DNA of 64,000 nucleotides from Drosophila pseudoobscura. Its lineage: Eukaryota > Arthropoda > Insecta > Diptera > Drosophilidae. A model generated the notes under the pieces. It made no database searches and had not been told where the DNA came from. It saw nothing but the letters and a program-made list of their open reading frames with translations. The first letter of the stretch is position 1, and each line of letters opens with the position of its first letter. Below are positions 50,854 to 63,239 of the stretch, piece by piece. The DNA lies in contig NC_046679.1 of NCBI RefSeq assembly GCF_009870125.1, forward strand, positions 20,150,001-20,214,000, in the 5' to 3' direction. The position numbers and the translations under genes are program-made.

Positions 50854-53800
50854 CTCCGAGACTCGAGCAACGTTTCACAACTAAATCGCTGGCCTGGCCT
50901 GGCTTGGACTCTCTCTGCCCGTGTCTTTTTCCCATTTTCTGTATAGATTTTCAAATATAGATATCTAAGCATTTGTATTTCCATTGTGCGCCGCAGTGCA
51001 TGCAAAACAATGGCCACTAGACCCACATTTGTTGTTGCTTCCGGGCCAATGAAAGTGCTGGCCAAATGACATTGAGCTTAAGTGGACACTTGTGATTTGA
51101 CGCAGAGGCGTCGTAGTCGTTCTTTTCTGATTTTTCTGTTGTCCCACAGTTAGCTGGATAAAATTCAACCATTCATAGCAAATTTTTCTGCGCTGCACAT
51201 TGGGAAAATCTTAACAATCTACCAAAAGAGCTTAATTTTTGAAATTTCAAATATTTTGTTTGGCTGTATCCATTGAGAATTATTTCAGGACTTATGTTCT
51301 TTTTTGGGATAGATAGTAAACAAATTCCACGCGCTCTTTCAGTTGCGCAGATTTCTAAAATTGTTCTTCCTGTTATATTAGTAATTCCACTGTGCGCTGC
51401 CGCCATTTTATCAGCACGGTGCGGACGGTCTGAGGTGGCGCCAAAGGTGTACAAGAGTTCAGTACGCCGTGACGTCACACAGACATGCCTATGTCGAGCA
51501 CAACAGTTCGATTTAGCGTGACGTCACACAAATCTTTCACCTCAAACAATGTGTGGCGGCACGCAGTCGAATCTGTTGGTCGATAGTGCAATGTGGAATG
51601 CAGTTTTTCCGTAAAGTTTACGGAAAATAAAAAGCAGTCGCCGATTTTGTTAACCTTCAGCAGTGCCCCTCGGAAGCAATCAAAATCATATATTTGAAAA
51701 CTTTCGGGGCTGATAGAACCAAGTATCTGTTCATCATATCTCACTCGCCTTGATTGGACACCGCACCCTACTTCCGCTCCCCATCCACCGCGCCAGCAGA
51801 TATCCAAAATTCAATTAATAATAAATTGTGATGCCCAGTGGTTGTTGTTTTTTTTTAATGATTTTTATTTGAAATGAATACGAATGTCAGTTTAGCTGCT
51901 GGTTGTTTCTGTTGTTGCTGTTCCGTTCAAGAATTTTAGCTGTAGTTGTTCTTGTTGCTGCCTGATTTATGCTTAATTAAGTTTTTGCACAGACTTTTCT
52001 CTTTAGCGACTGCGAAATATTTGCTGTGTAGTCTACTTCCCGCTCGCTCCCAGACTTTCTGCGCGCCTCATTTATCATAAAATGAACTGTGAAAAAGCTC
52101 GTGCGAAAACATTTCCTCTAGCTTTTCTTGGTTTGGTATTGGTATTGCCATTTGTTAAGCACGCAAAAACAACCCACAGATAATGCTGGTTTTTTGTTCT
52201 TTTCGTTTTTTGGCTAAATAAAATGATATTTCATCTGTTTCGGCTTTACTGTTTAAATGCAGACATTGTGTCGCCTGAGGGGAGCAGGAGTGGAGTGGAG
52301 TGGGCTGGATAGGTGTATGGTGAGGGGGGGGCTGTTTGGGACTCTTTGAAAAATTCGAAATCTCTACAAATTACATAAGTGGTAGGGCATAGAAAATATA
52401 CAAGTATATATGTATGTATACAATATATATATGTACCGTTGTGTTTTTTTGTTTGTATCGTTTTTTTTCTTGTATTTAGCAACTACAAATACAAATACTT
52501 TTCTATATTTATTAAATATTTTTTCATTGTGGCGCAAGGAAAGAGATGAGAAAACTTTTGGTTGCGATTGCAATGGAAAAACACAGGAAGCAAAAAGGCA
52601 AATAACGGAAAACAACTAAAGTACCGTTCGATAAGTGGTAAGAGAGCAAACAGAAAGAGAAAACAAACGGCTCGGTATGCGAGTGTGTTGTGTCTGTGTT
52701 TTGGTGAGGTGAGTGTGTGTGTGTGTGTCTGTGCGAGTGTCAGTGTTGAACAATACACTTACATACATACAAATTTAAGCTTAAGAATTCGTTTTATGAA
52801 TTTCGCTTAACTAACATTCCCTTTTCTCGTTTAATATAGTTTTTAGCATTATTTCGCATTCTTTTCTATCCTTATTCCGTTTGTTTTGACTCTCTCATTT
52901 TAATCTTCTTTATTATTTGTTTTAAATTTAAATTAATTGCTGTATTTTTCCTTACATTTTCGACTTTTTTTTATGTTTTACTTTTACTTTTGCGCTTATT
53001 AAATGGTTTTTTATACTTTCTTCTTTTTCGTTTTATTATTGGCTTAAAATTAAAGTTGTATTTTAAGTGTTGCTGTTTTTCTGTGTTTTTTTTTTATTAA
53101 ACTTCTTTTGATGTGGTTTTGCTGCTGAATTAGTTTTTTAAAATTAATGCATGCCAACTCGTGAATTAGTTTTTTTTTTCGAAATGAATGCGCGCATGCC
53201 ACTACACTCGCGTTGAAAATTGCCTTCTTTTCTGATTGTTTGCTTCTCAACTCCGATCTTTTCCTGCTGCTTTCGTTTTCGTTTTTGTTTCGTGTGTGTT
53301 TTCGTGTGGTTTAAATGAAGTTTATTTGTTTGTTTTTTGCTTCTCATAATTAAATATAATATTTATTTAAATATAATATAATGCCTTGTTTCTCGAATGC
53401 AAAATGTTAAATTTAGTAGAGTTGTTTCTTGCTGATGTTGTTGCTGCTGTTGGGAGAGGATGCCAGCGCGCTTGCCTTCACTGAGGAGTGGGGGTACGTT
53501 TCATTGCGAACTACCACGCCCACTACTACCAGGCCGCCGCCCCAAATGTGTTTCTTGTTTGTGCTTGTCCGTGTTGTGGCGCTGCTTCTGGTTAGGTTTA
53601 GTGTTTTTGTAGTTTTTGCGTTTCATTTCTGTTACTGTTACGAATTTTAATACGCCCAAGTATCGATTATCGATCGGTTTTTTCTCGATTGTCGATTATC
53701 GATGCTCCAAAGGATCGGCCGCTGATCTTTTGTAGTGCTGTTTCTGGTACCTCTTTTGTGGTTCGTTCTGGTTGTTGTTGTTCTGTTGTCGTGTTGTTGT

Positions 53801-53892
53801 GGTTTGATGTATGCATATATATTATATGGTATTATATTTACTTTAGAAGGTATATTATGTGTTTTAAATGGAAGGGCGGGGGTTTACTTAAA
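50854..53892. other. Spacer and probable 14-3-3epsilon 3' UTR
   Basis: Left part (50854-51850): spacer with the upstream region of the Gag-like gene; no supported gene. Right part (about 51850-53892): T-rich sequence on the plus strand, consistent with a long A-rich 3' UTR of 14-3-3epsilon read leftward. It includes (TG)n near 52710 and clustered ATCGAT motifs at 53661-53705. Confidence 0.5.
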
Positions 53893-56800
53893 TTACGACA
53901 CATCCTGATCCTCAACATCCTGAATTTGCTCCTTCGGCTCGCCATCACCTGCGTTGGGGTCTACTTCTTAGCATAATAATTAAAATCGTCAATTAAAAGA
54001 TTCAAGAGGGTGGGTTGCTATGGTGCTTACCTTCTGCCTGCATATCGGACGTCCATAATGTGAGGTTGTCGCGCAGCAGCTGCATGATGAGTGTCGAGTC
54101 TTTGTAGCTCTCTTCGCTCAGTGTATCCAACTCGGCAATGGCATCGTCGAAAGCGGCTTTCGCCAAGCGGCATGCACGATCCGGCGAGTTGAGAATCTCA
54201 TAGTAGAACACCTGGAGTGGAGGAATAGCAAGAAAATCCAAAAGTGAACAATGAGAATTTCAGTACAGAGCGCTAGGCCAAATCTCACCGAGAAGTTCAA
54301 TGCCAAGCCCAAGCGAATGGGGTGTGTTGGGGGCAGATCGTTCATGGCAATGTCGCTAGCTGCCTTGTAGGCAATCAGCGAGTTCTCTGCCGCATCCTTG
54401 CGGTCCGAGCCGGTGGCGAACTCGGCCAAATAGCGATGGTAGTCACCCTTCATCTTATAGTAGAATACTTTGCTTTCGCCGGATGTGGCGCATGGAATGA
54501 GATGTTTCTCGAGCACATTCAGTATGTCCGAACAGATGTCGCGCAGCTCCTTCTCCACCTGGCCGCGGTAGGTTTTGATCATCTCCAGCTTCTCCTCGGC
54601 CCCCTTGTTCTCCTCCTTCTGCTCGATCGAGGTGATGATACGCCATGAAGCACGTCGGGCTCCGATCACATTCTTGTATGCGACGGACAGCAAGTTACGC
54701 TCCTCGACAGTCAGCTCGACGTCCATGGAAGCGACCTTCTTCATGGCCTCGACCATTTCTAGCGGAAGGAAGAAAGCGAGCGGTTAATATTGATTGGTAT
54801 GCAGTGAAAGGAGTTGAAAAATCTCTAGGAAGTATTCCTGGGTAGCTACTCTACTCCCCCACCCCTCTCCGTCTGTCTGGCTTTGTCTTATCACGGCCGA
54901 CACGCCCAATCCAAATATAATGGTATATAAGTCATCGAGATATAGGTGTTTATGCATAACTCGGACTGTTTTGGCCGATTCTGTCATACCACAAGTCAAC
55001 CAGAACCAGGCATTGTGATAACAGTTTCCTGCTGGCTCCTCTCCTCCTTCCTGCACCACCACCACCCCCACCATCATCATCAACATCATCATCCTATAAC
55101 CGTGTCATGAATCACGTGCCTGGAACTCCGGGAAAGACAGTTGCAAGCTGCTTGATTCCATTTCATTCCAGTGTTTATGTGAGTGTTGATAACAAAACAA
55201 AATCAGAGCTACAAAATTGTAATTTTACTGTTTTTGTTGCTTTTGTCGCCGTTTTCTCGCTTGCATTTCAACGATGTGTGTGTGCTCCTCGTGTCTGCTC
55301 CCTCGCTCCCGCTACCCGCCGTCGGCTGCTGACGTATTTCGCCCCACATATACACACACACACACACACACTGGCAGCGCGCACTCCCAAAGTCACAGAA
55401 TGGGCAGACAGGCACGCACGCACACAAACGCTCAGCGGGACATTTTGCTGTTGTTGTGTGGCACGTAGATGTGAAAATTGGAAATAAAGTTGGCATGGTT
55501 GCATGATTCATGCGTCCCGTCTGTAGTGGCTGGCGCTGCCGTTTCAGTTGAACTTCAAAAACGGTTGTTGGCATTGGCACATCGTACATTGTACATGTGT
55601 ATATATGTGTGTACATTGCACTTTACAACACTGACACCGCCAAGGCTGTCACGGGCAGAACGTGCAAATTGAACTTGAAAACGGAGGAAGGGCAGCATAC
55701 ATTCAGAGATGGGTGGGAGATGGATAGGATAGGCAAGGGGGCATATCATATCCATCCATCTTGCTGCAGCACATGTTGCTCAGTCAGGCAGCAACATCTA
55801 CTACGAATTAGGAGACATGCGCGAGGGAGAATATAGCGTAGCGTATAAAGCGAAAATCAATAAAGGCGGCCCAAAAATATGAAATGACAAATCAAATGCA
55901 GCCGAAAAAAGAACGGGAGGAAGAGCTAACCACATAAATCCAACCGCCACCCACAATCAACCCACACACACCTATATGTACATACAATCCACCCACACCA
56001 AAAACGGCAGGCGTCACGCGAAATACAATGAAAGATTAAGGCAAAGAGGGACCAAAAGGAAGGAAAGTTTTTAATAAAAGAGAGGAAGGAAGGAGGTGGT
56101 TGGCTCCCTCCCTATCTCACTCTCCCTCCCACCCTTATCAACGGCCTGTGGGTGTGTCTATTTGTGACATAAGGGCGCAGCAGCAGCAGCCGTAGCCGCG
56201 TCAGCGGCAGTTGAAAAAACATGCGCACATACCGTTACAGCAAAGAATCGTGTAATTAGACAAAGGAAAAACTAACAGCAGACCGAGACATCATTGGGCT
56301 GCTGGCCGACCATTTGACCAGCAGTTAAATGGTGCACACAACAAAAAGCAGACAAACAAAACACACCTTTCCCCCTATTCCACCCCACCCCACCCAAGCC
56401 CCAGTTCTCTTTACAACTATGACCGCTCATCTATCAACTTTATGTAGGCTCTTTTTTCGCATATCGACGACATTGACGAGAGAACATCAACTGAAAAAGC
56501 AGTGCGCGACCTCGAAAAAAATGTAGATGGAACAAGACGAGAGGCAAGGGGCGGGAGCAGCAGCACCTGAGAAAGCACACTTAAAGGCTGACGTTAATGT
56601 GTATATGGAAAGGGTGGGGGAGGGGAGGGTAGGGTAGAACGGGCAAGTTCAGATTGGGGGCGCAGACATTGCCGGCTGGTGGCGGCATTAGCCTGTGCCT
56701 GTGCTCTCGCTACGCCTGTATTGGTGTTCCAGCATGAGAACCCAGCCAAAACTGTCCGAGTGCGACAAGGCCAACCCCAAGTGCTCCATGAATACACACA

Positions 56801-58594
56801 GGCACTGACATATACAGTCGCAGCTCTCATATACTCTGCCTTGGAGCGTACGCAGGCGAAAATAAGAAGACAAACATGTGATACAGACACAAAAACATCT
56901 ATGCATGCGGATGTGTGTGTGTGTGTGTGCGCAGTGGCTGCTAATAGTTGATTGACTTCTTTGCGGCAACAGCCACACGGCAGCAACAACTACGATAAAG
57001 AGACGCCGCCCGTTAATGTTGTCAGTTTTGCAGGCAATTATCAGGAGAATTGCCTTTGTCTTTGCTGCAATTATAACTGCTAATGTACTTGGCCAAAACG
57101 GCTGAGAACATTGTTTGCCAACTTTTGCCAGGCACTGTGCAGCGTCGCCGACACCACTCCGACACTCTAGTTATCTCGTTTTAACGCATGCAGCAGCATT
57201 TGAGAATTGCTAAGCGCGCGCTTTTTCGCAATCGCCAAATACGCTTCCCCCCGCCACCAGCGCTTGTTCTATTCTCTTCCTGCTCTACTCTACTCTCTTT
57301 GCATTTTGAGCAGCGTTTTAATTAATTGGAGTATTTTTAATTAAATAAGCAGCCACAATGAAAGCCCCCGCCGAACACTCATACCCCACACACACGCACA
57401 CACATGCGCGTGAGCATGAGTAATGCAAAAGCAACAGAAATTTTTTTTCCTCTGCACTATCAGGCAGAGTTGCCACTTTGCTGGACTAATATTTCAGCGT
57501 CGAAGCCAACAACGAAATGTAATAAACTATCCCCGCATCTAATTTGCATAAATAAAGAAAGGGAGAAAAATGGGAGACGGAAAAGCAGTAGCCGGCGACA
57601 ACTCTGCGTCGCACGGACCACAATCGATTCATTCATCGATTTTTCGCATGACGACGACGACGCCGCCGCCGCTGCTGCTGCTGCGCATGACAAGCACATT
57701 TATACGAATAATGAGGGATGGGGGGATGGTGGGGGGAAAAAAGACAGACCCACTCCTTCCCCCAAAATGCTTTTCCACCATTGATTTTGGGCGTGGAGAG
57801 CGGCCGTCCGACATTTAAATATAATTAATAAATGTGTACGACGCTGCGTTTCCTTCCAGAAAGATTCGCCTTGACAACAACAACGACCGACAGACTACTA
57901 CTACTACTACAAACAGCCCTTAGCAACGCGCCGCTCCGCGCAGCCCTCACTCGCAACACTAAATACACAAAATTTCGACTCGAAATGGAAGAAGAGGCCC
58001 CCCCTCTCGCGATAACTATACTATTTGGCCCACCTTACTGTAAATTATAATACGCAATTTAATCTTTCTCTTTTCGCAAAAAGCCAGCGAGAAAACCACG
58101 CGAAATTTTGCCGGTAAAAATCAGGTTTTACATTTTTTCTCCATTTCGTCTCGTCTTTCTTGTAGCCATTCTTACAGCGCTGCGCTCTTCTTCTTGGCGT
58201 TTCTCTCTTGATTCGGTCTTTCGTTTTCGCAGAAATACTACTCATCGGCTGCGAGCAGCGGCGGCGCTGCGACGCGACGCTACGTCGTTTCAGCGGCTGC
58301 ACCTACACAAATGTCTTTGCCAAATTGAAAATTTCCAATTTTTCCACTGTCTGCGACTATAGCTAACAATTCTGCCCTGATTTTGCGAGGGACAGTTTTG
58401 GACAAGACGCGGACAATCGCCCCGATTTTTCACCACGACCACGCGACGACGCAACGGAACGGACCCCTCCCCAGCGTTGGCGCTCCGCTCACGAGAAAAT
58501 TTTTTCTTTCTGCTTTTTTCATCTACTCACCATCGTAGCGCTCGGCCTGCTCAGCCAATTTTGCCTTGTACACATTGTTCTCGCGTTCAGTCAT
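53893..58594 (-). CDS. 14-3-3epsilon: 14-3-3epsilon
   Basis: Exons 58594-58531, 54758-54289, 54211-54031, 53963-53893, giving 261 aa. It starts [20 protein letters not shown] and carries all nine-helix landmarks: [20 protein letters not shown] (phosphopeptide-binding Lys and Arg), [24 protein letters not shown] across the exon 2-3 join, and LWTSDMQAE. It ends DQDVS. It binds phosphoserine clients such as Raf, FOXO and Cdc25 and sits in Ras/MAPK and insulin pathways. The first intron is about 3.8 kb and rich in microsatellites, so alternative first exons are possible. The last exon has a second acceptor 15 bases further in (CAG before GTGATGG) that would drop VDPNA in frame. Confidence 0.97.
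54759..58530 (-). other. 14-3-3epsilon first intron
   Basis: No nested gene was identified. It holds (CA)n near 55355 and (TG)n near 56910, CAG-rich stretches near 56180, and a GC-rich segment near 58170-58300 that could be an alternative start region. Confidence 0.5.
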
Positions 58595-58679
58595 GATGTT
58601 TAATCCTTTTTAGTTAAATTAATCCACAGAAAAAATTATTTAAATGCTCCCGGTACGTGCGGCGTCGAATTAATTTACT

Positions 58680-59680
58680 TGCTACCAGTGTGACCGCGGA
58701 ATTATCAATGGAAAATACCTGGCTACCCTCAGAAATATACCAAAATATACGGTCTCACTTAGAGAATATACCGTAAATATACTGACGAATTAAAGTTCAT
58801 TATACATATTCCTCGTTTTTTTTATTCCGTGGAATATTACTAGCTAGATATAACATTTAGCAATGCCCACATCATTTTGCCCGATTAAGGAATCAAATTT
58901 CTACTTGACTGGCTTGTTTTAATAACTTGATTTGTCTTCTTGCTACGGCAATTGCTGTTTATGCTCTTCAACTACAATATACCATCTCGTATGAAGAAAA
59001 ACCGAACTTAACCCACTTATGCCCCATTTATTTAAATAGTTCAGCTACTTGAGGTAAATTGCGAAAACTATTAACGATTGTAAATTCTTCTTGTAGATCC
59101 ATCCTATCCTTCCCTTTAACTGCAAAAAAAACCCCACGAACTCCACCTGAATCGCGCTAAAATGATTAAATTTTCATTATTTTCGGTGGAAAATGTAAAT
59201 ACCCCCTTGGCTTATAATAGGTTAATCGTTCTCCTTCAAGGATTGGAAACCATAATCCTCGTTTTTGATATTCCGACGAATATTACTAGCTATATAGAAC
59301 ATTTAGCCATGCCCACATAATTTTAACCGATTAATGAATCGATTTTCTACTCAACTGGTTTATTTTTAATACTTGATTTTATTGCATTTTGCGTACAAAG
59401 AGGTTTTAGCGAAATAAGTCAAACAAAAAGCAAGTAGCGAAATAGGTCAATCAAAACAAACGAAAAAGGAAATTCGTTCATATTGCTCAATTTTGATATT
59501 CCATTGAATAATGCTGACTAACTAAATCTTTCAGCAATGCCCACATAATTTTAACCGATTAATGAATCAATTTTCTACAAGATTGGGTAGTTTTTAATCC
59601 TTGCTTTTATTGTATTTATTGTAAAAAAAGGTTTAAACAAAATAGTTCAACAAAAAATCAGTCGCAATGTTGCGTGTAAG
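58680..59680 (+). repeat. Promoter-linked repeat modules upstream of 14-3-3epsilon
   Basis: Begins with minus-strand Motif 1 (58686-58696) and Motif 6 boxes (58733-58780), then ATTCCGTGGAATATTACTAG. A second module starts near 58985 (GAAGAAAAACCGAACTTAA, CCCACTTATGCCCC) with a tail closely matching 15165-15500. A third partial tail follows near 59480 (TGAATAATGCTGACTAACTA), also seen at 20740 and 27480. Confidence 0.75.
58686..58780 (-). promoter_or_regulatory. Putative 14-3-3epsilon promoter (Motif 1 + Motif 6)
   Basis: Minus strand CGGTCACACTGG (Motif 1) with GGTATATTT boxes upstream, about 95 bp before the ATG at 58594. Position and orientation fit a TATA-less housekeeping promoter for this gene. 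Confidence 0.65.
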
Positions 59681-60722
59681 CTTTAATATAGGCCTTCCTG
59701 TACCCTATTTTGTTAATTTTATATGAAGGTATAAATATTGATATGAAGATAAAAGGTAACTAATAAAGAACTTTTCTCAAATTAACATTTTTTAGACATA
59801 TTCATGTATATGATGAGTTTTTTGTATATATATCTAGATCCTGATACCCATTCTTGGTCCCTACAAGAAGACAATAAGCTTTAAAATATCGTTGAAATAT
59901 TGATAAAAATATTAAATAATATTAAATTATATTAAAATATATTGAATATAAATTGTTTATGCCTGGGATGACAAACACATTCACAATTCTATAACATCCA
60001 TTCCCCCAGGGTATGTGTGCATGGAATGGGACTCATGTTGTCCACCGGTTATAACCGATTCATACCCGATTCAAATAAATACAGTCTTATTTTCAACATA
60101 TTCCTCCAATATATTTCCAATATATTCCTCGAATTTGATATTCCGTCGAATATTACTAGCTATTCACCAAAATAATATTCCCAATGTTCTCACGGAACTT
60201 ATCGGCGGTGTATTTTGAAAATAGCAAAATTAGAGCCGAGTGTGTGATTGTTATTTAAAAAAAAAGCAATAGGGAAATTTTAAAATTCTATTTCTAAACT
60301 GCACTAATGTTGTCGAAAGTGGTGTTGCTTGCTGGGAAAATATTACTGTTTGTAAATTATCTTATCTTAAGGGTTCAGAATGTGGCTCCTTCCTTGCCAT
60401 GTTGGGACATTGGTGCTCCTTTTTCGTTAAATACTGCTGGCGCCTTTTCCGCCCGTACAAATTTGATATTTCCAACGGTAAAACGTAAGTAATGAGACCT
60501 ATTTGTGTGATAAACGATTACCGATTTACCGGATGCTATCGGTAGTGCTATCGTGCAACAACAATTTATTTTGAATGGGAAATTAAAAATTTCGTTTACT
60601 GGCTGGCACAACGTTATTACTTTTTATGCAACATTAACTTTTAAAAATGAAACCGTTTGGATATAGTCCAATATAAGTTCAAATAAAATGTTCATATGAT
60701 TGACAAATTTTGAGTGGCAATA
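59681..60722. other. AT-rich intergenic DNA
   Basis: Repeat remnants continue to about 60150 (another ATTCCGTCGAATATTACTAG near 60140). ORFs on both strands at 60307-60611 have no recognisable domain. The rest should include the odorant-binding-protein promoter. Confidence 0.45.
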
Positions 60723-61486
60723 ATGTACCTGGGATATGTGCTTCTTTTCATTTTGCCAGTTTTGTGCTCCACTGCAAGCACATTTAATTACACGAGCTGT
60801 GACAAGGCAAAACAGCCTAAATTTGTGAGACTCCTTTAGACTCATTTAGGATTTTATTGTGGTTTTAAAAAGTCGTATTCTCCTTTAGATGAGCTCCTGC
60901 TGCGATGTCCAGCGAGACGACAAAGCCATAAAGACCTGTCGCAAGTCCTTGCTGACCAGAAACTCCACAACGACGAACAATGGCGAGACCCGGAATCTCA
61001 AATCGGATAAAGTGGCACTGCATGCGGTGGGTAAACCTCGAATGGTACCCAGAACACTTAAGAAAATAATTTTCAGTGCATAGCAGAGTGTGCCTTCAAG
61101 GCGAATGGATATTTACTAACGAATGGATCCGTCAATGTGGCAGCCTTGCAGAAAACCTACCAGCAGCGCTATAAGAACGATGCGAACATGTCCCAACTGA
61201 TGGTAAGAAGCCTGAATAGCTGCGTGGACTATGGTAAGTGTGGATCACAATTCTGTGCCAATTTAATACATTTAAGCCAATTGAAATAGCGCAAAAGCGC
61301 ACCCAGCAGTACCAATGGATGCACGCAAAGGATGAATGCGACTATTATCCTGCCACCTTGCTCGCCTGCATTTTGGAACAGGTGTACACGAATTGTCCCG
61401 CCACAATATGGAAGAACACCGACGAGTGTGCAGCGATGCGGAAATATTTGCTTGCCTGCGATGATGTCAAGAGTGGCAGGAAGTAA
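60723..61486 (+). CDS. Odorant-binding protein, Plus-C type
   Basis: Exons 60723-60824, 60889-61026, 61077-61233, 61290-61486, giving 197 aa. The signal peptide is MYLGYVLLFILPVLCSTAS. The mature part has 12 cysteines, including SSCC, CIAEC (the CxxxC of OBP helix 3), CVDYG, CDYYP, LLACI and NCPATIW. The extra cysteines and the Pro after CDYY fit the Plus-C subfamily. OBPs carry hydrophobic ligands in sensillar lymph or other secretions. Next to a FAHD1 homologue it could be Obp93a, but that assignment is only a guess. AATAAA near 61495 is the likely poly(A) signal. The 3' end is convergent with the FAHD1 gene, 81 bp apart. Confidence 0.85.
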
Positions 61487-61567
61487 TATTAAAGAATAAA
61501 TTATGCATAACATAAAGCATTTACAGAGCATACAAATATTTGTTCTATGTGGTCAGTCGTCTGCCAT

Positions 61568-62575
61568 TTATTCGCCACACACTTGGAACTTCAGCCTGGC
61601 AAACTCGGCCATGCCACATTCGATTTCATCGCCAGCCTTGAATGCATCCGAGCCATTGGGCGTGCCCGTCAGTATCAGATCGTTGGGCTCCAGGGTCATA
61701 TACTTGGACACATACGAAATGATGTCGGGCACTTTAAAGATGAGATCCGCGGTGCAGCCCTGTTGCTTCAGTTGTCCATTGACCTTAAGCCACAGGGGCA
61801 GCGTGTGCGGATCGTCCACGTCGTCGAAGGGTATAAACCTCGAGACGGGAGTTGAGGTGTCAAATCCTTTGCCCAATGTCCAGGGATGGCCAGCAGCTCG
61901 AGCGGCCGCCTAAAGCAAATGTAACATTACTCGCTGATACGGAAGTAGAGTATTGAATCCTTACCAGGTTGCACTGGGCGGTTAGATCCAACGCCAGGCA
62001 ATAGCCCGAAACATACTTCATGGCATTCTCCTTAGAGACATTCTTGCACCGGGCTCCAATTACCACGCCCAGCTCTACTTCATAAGCCACTTTTGAGAAC
62101 ACTTTTGGTAGCTACGGACAGCAAAGTTCAAACATTAGTTGAAGGCCGTTCATTTGGCTCGGTGATAGCCTACGATTATGGGACGGCCCTCGCGTAGATA
62201 AGACGATGTGGGCTTGAGGAAAATAAGCGGCTCCTTCGGCACAGGCACATTTCTGGCTTTCACAACGTCCCTGCATGGACGTTACAAGTTGAAGATTACC
62301 TAAATTTAGAGCACACCATAGAGATATGTATAGATTTACATGTAGTTGAGCGCCACTCCCACGATCTTCTTGCCATCGCGGATAAAGTTGGCTGTATCTT
62401 GATTACAGACAGCCATTAGAAAACGAGACGATAAACGAACCACTGGAAAAAGTTTGAATTTGTTTTAGTTAAAATTTGAGTCTGTAAAACTTTGATAGGA
62501 ATATCATAAGACTGTGACGTCTGCGGTCGAATGAATGTGAGTGAATAAGGCGGTCCAGCTGTGGCGGCACTTACT
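61568..62575 (-). CDS. CG5793: FAHD1-like oxaloacetate decarboxylase/acylpyruvase
   Basis: Exons 62442-62340, 62270-62174, 62111-61965, 61909-61568, with the first coding base probably at 62575. The fumarylacetoacetate-hydrolase fold is clear: IVGVALNYM, KEPLIFLKPTSSYL, the metal-binding YEVELGVVIG, DLTAQCNLA, GHPWTLGKGFDT, and the C-terminal LILTGTPNGSDAFKAGDEIE. FAHD1 is a mitochondrial Mg-dependent oxaloacetate decarboxylase/acylpyruvase. A Met at 62416 would give 220 aa. An upstream exon ending at 62575 (CAA before GTAAGT) joined to the acceptor at 62443 would build the start as A|TG and add MVRLSSRFL, an Arg-rich lead suited to mitochondrial import, giving 229 aa. Confidence 0.9.
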
Positions 62576-62776
62576 TGCGTCAATTTTTATTAATTTAGAG
62601 TGAAGGTTATCTGGAGAGTCGCCCCCCTAAAAGTTTATCAATTAAGTAACGACAACAAAATTGAGAGCGATCAACAACAGCAACAGCTGGTGTCCAGGGT
62701 TGTCGCTATTTAGGCGGGAGACGATACTGCTGGCACTTTTCTACATTCTGAAATGCAATCACAAAAAAAACATAGT

Positions 62777-62891
62777 TATCGATAGTGCACAGTCATTGGC
62801 GGCAATCTGCTCCCCAGGCTACCCATTTACGGTATATTATAAACTTATTGGTCGTCGATATTGACTTGAAGGTATATTTGGAGTATATTTT
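62777..62891. promoter_or_regulatory. DRE and Motif 6 cluster
   Basis: TATCGATA (DRE, DREF site) at 62777-62784, then ACGGTATATT near 62830 and AAGGTATATTTGGAGTATATTT near 62870. It resembles a housekeeping promoter or insulator-type element upstream of the FAHD1 gene. The gene it serves is not clear. Confidence 0.4.
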
Positions 62892-63239
62892 ATCAATTTC
62901 ATCAATGTATTCAATTCATAGCCTTTTCACTTATTCACTTTAAAATTATTTCTATTTGGCGCGCAACAGTGATAGTATCGGTGGCCGTTTGGTGGGATAT
63001 TTGCTCTCATTTTCCTCTCTTCGTCGAGGGATTTTTCATCCCAGCATACCCACGTAAAACATTCAGCATACCCTGGGGAAAAGGATATTATAGAATTGAG
63101 GAAATGTTTGTCATCTGGCTCCAATAAATGGAGAAACTAGCCAGTCTCACAACGAAATTTTGCGGTTTCTTATTTGTTTGCAGAGACCAAGAATCGGTAT
63201 CGGGTAAATATATACAGGTCATATGCAAATTAAAATTGA

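Noticed and set aside
51273-51807. ORFs with a hydrophobic stretch (MRIISGLMFFFGID...) and an opposite-strand ORF
   Set aside because: No supporting exon, domain or promoter; probably spacer.
60307-60611. Overlapping ORFs on both strands, the plus one starting MLSKVVLLAGKILLFVNYLI and the minus one ending KFVRAEKAPAVFNEKGAPMS
   Set aside because: The sequence looks less random than its surroundings but no family was recognised and no exon partner was found, so it was not called.
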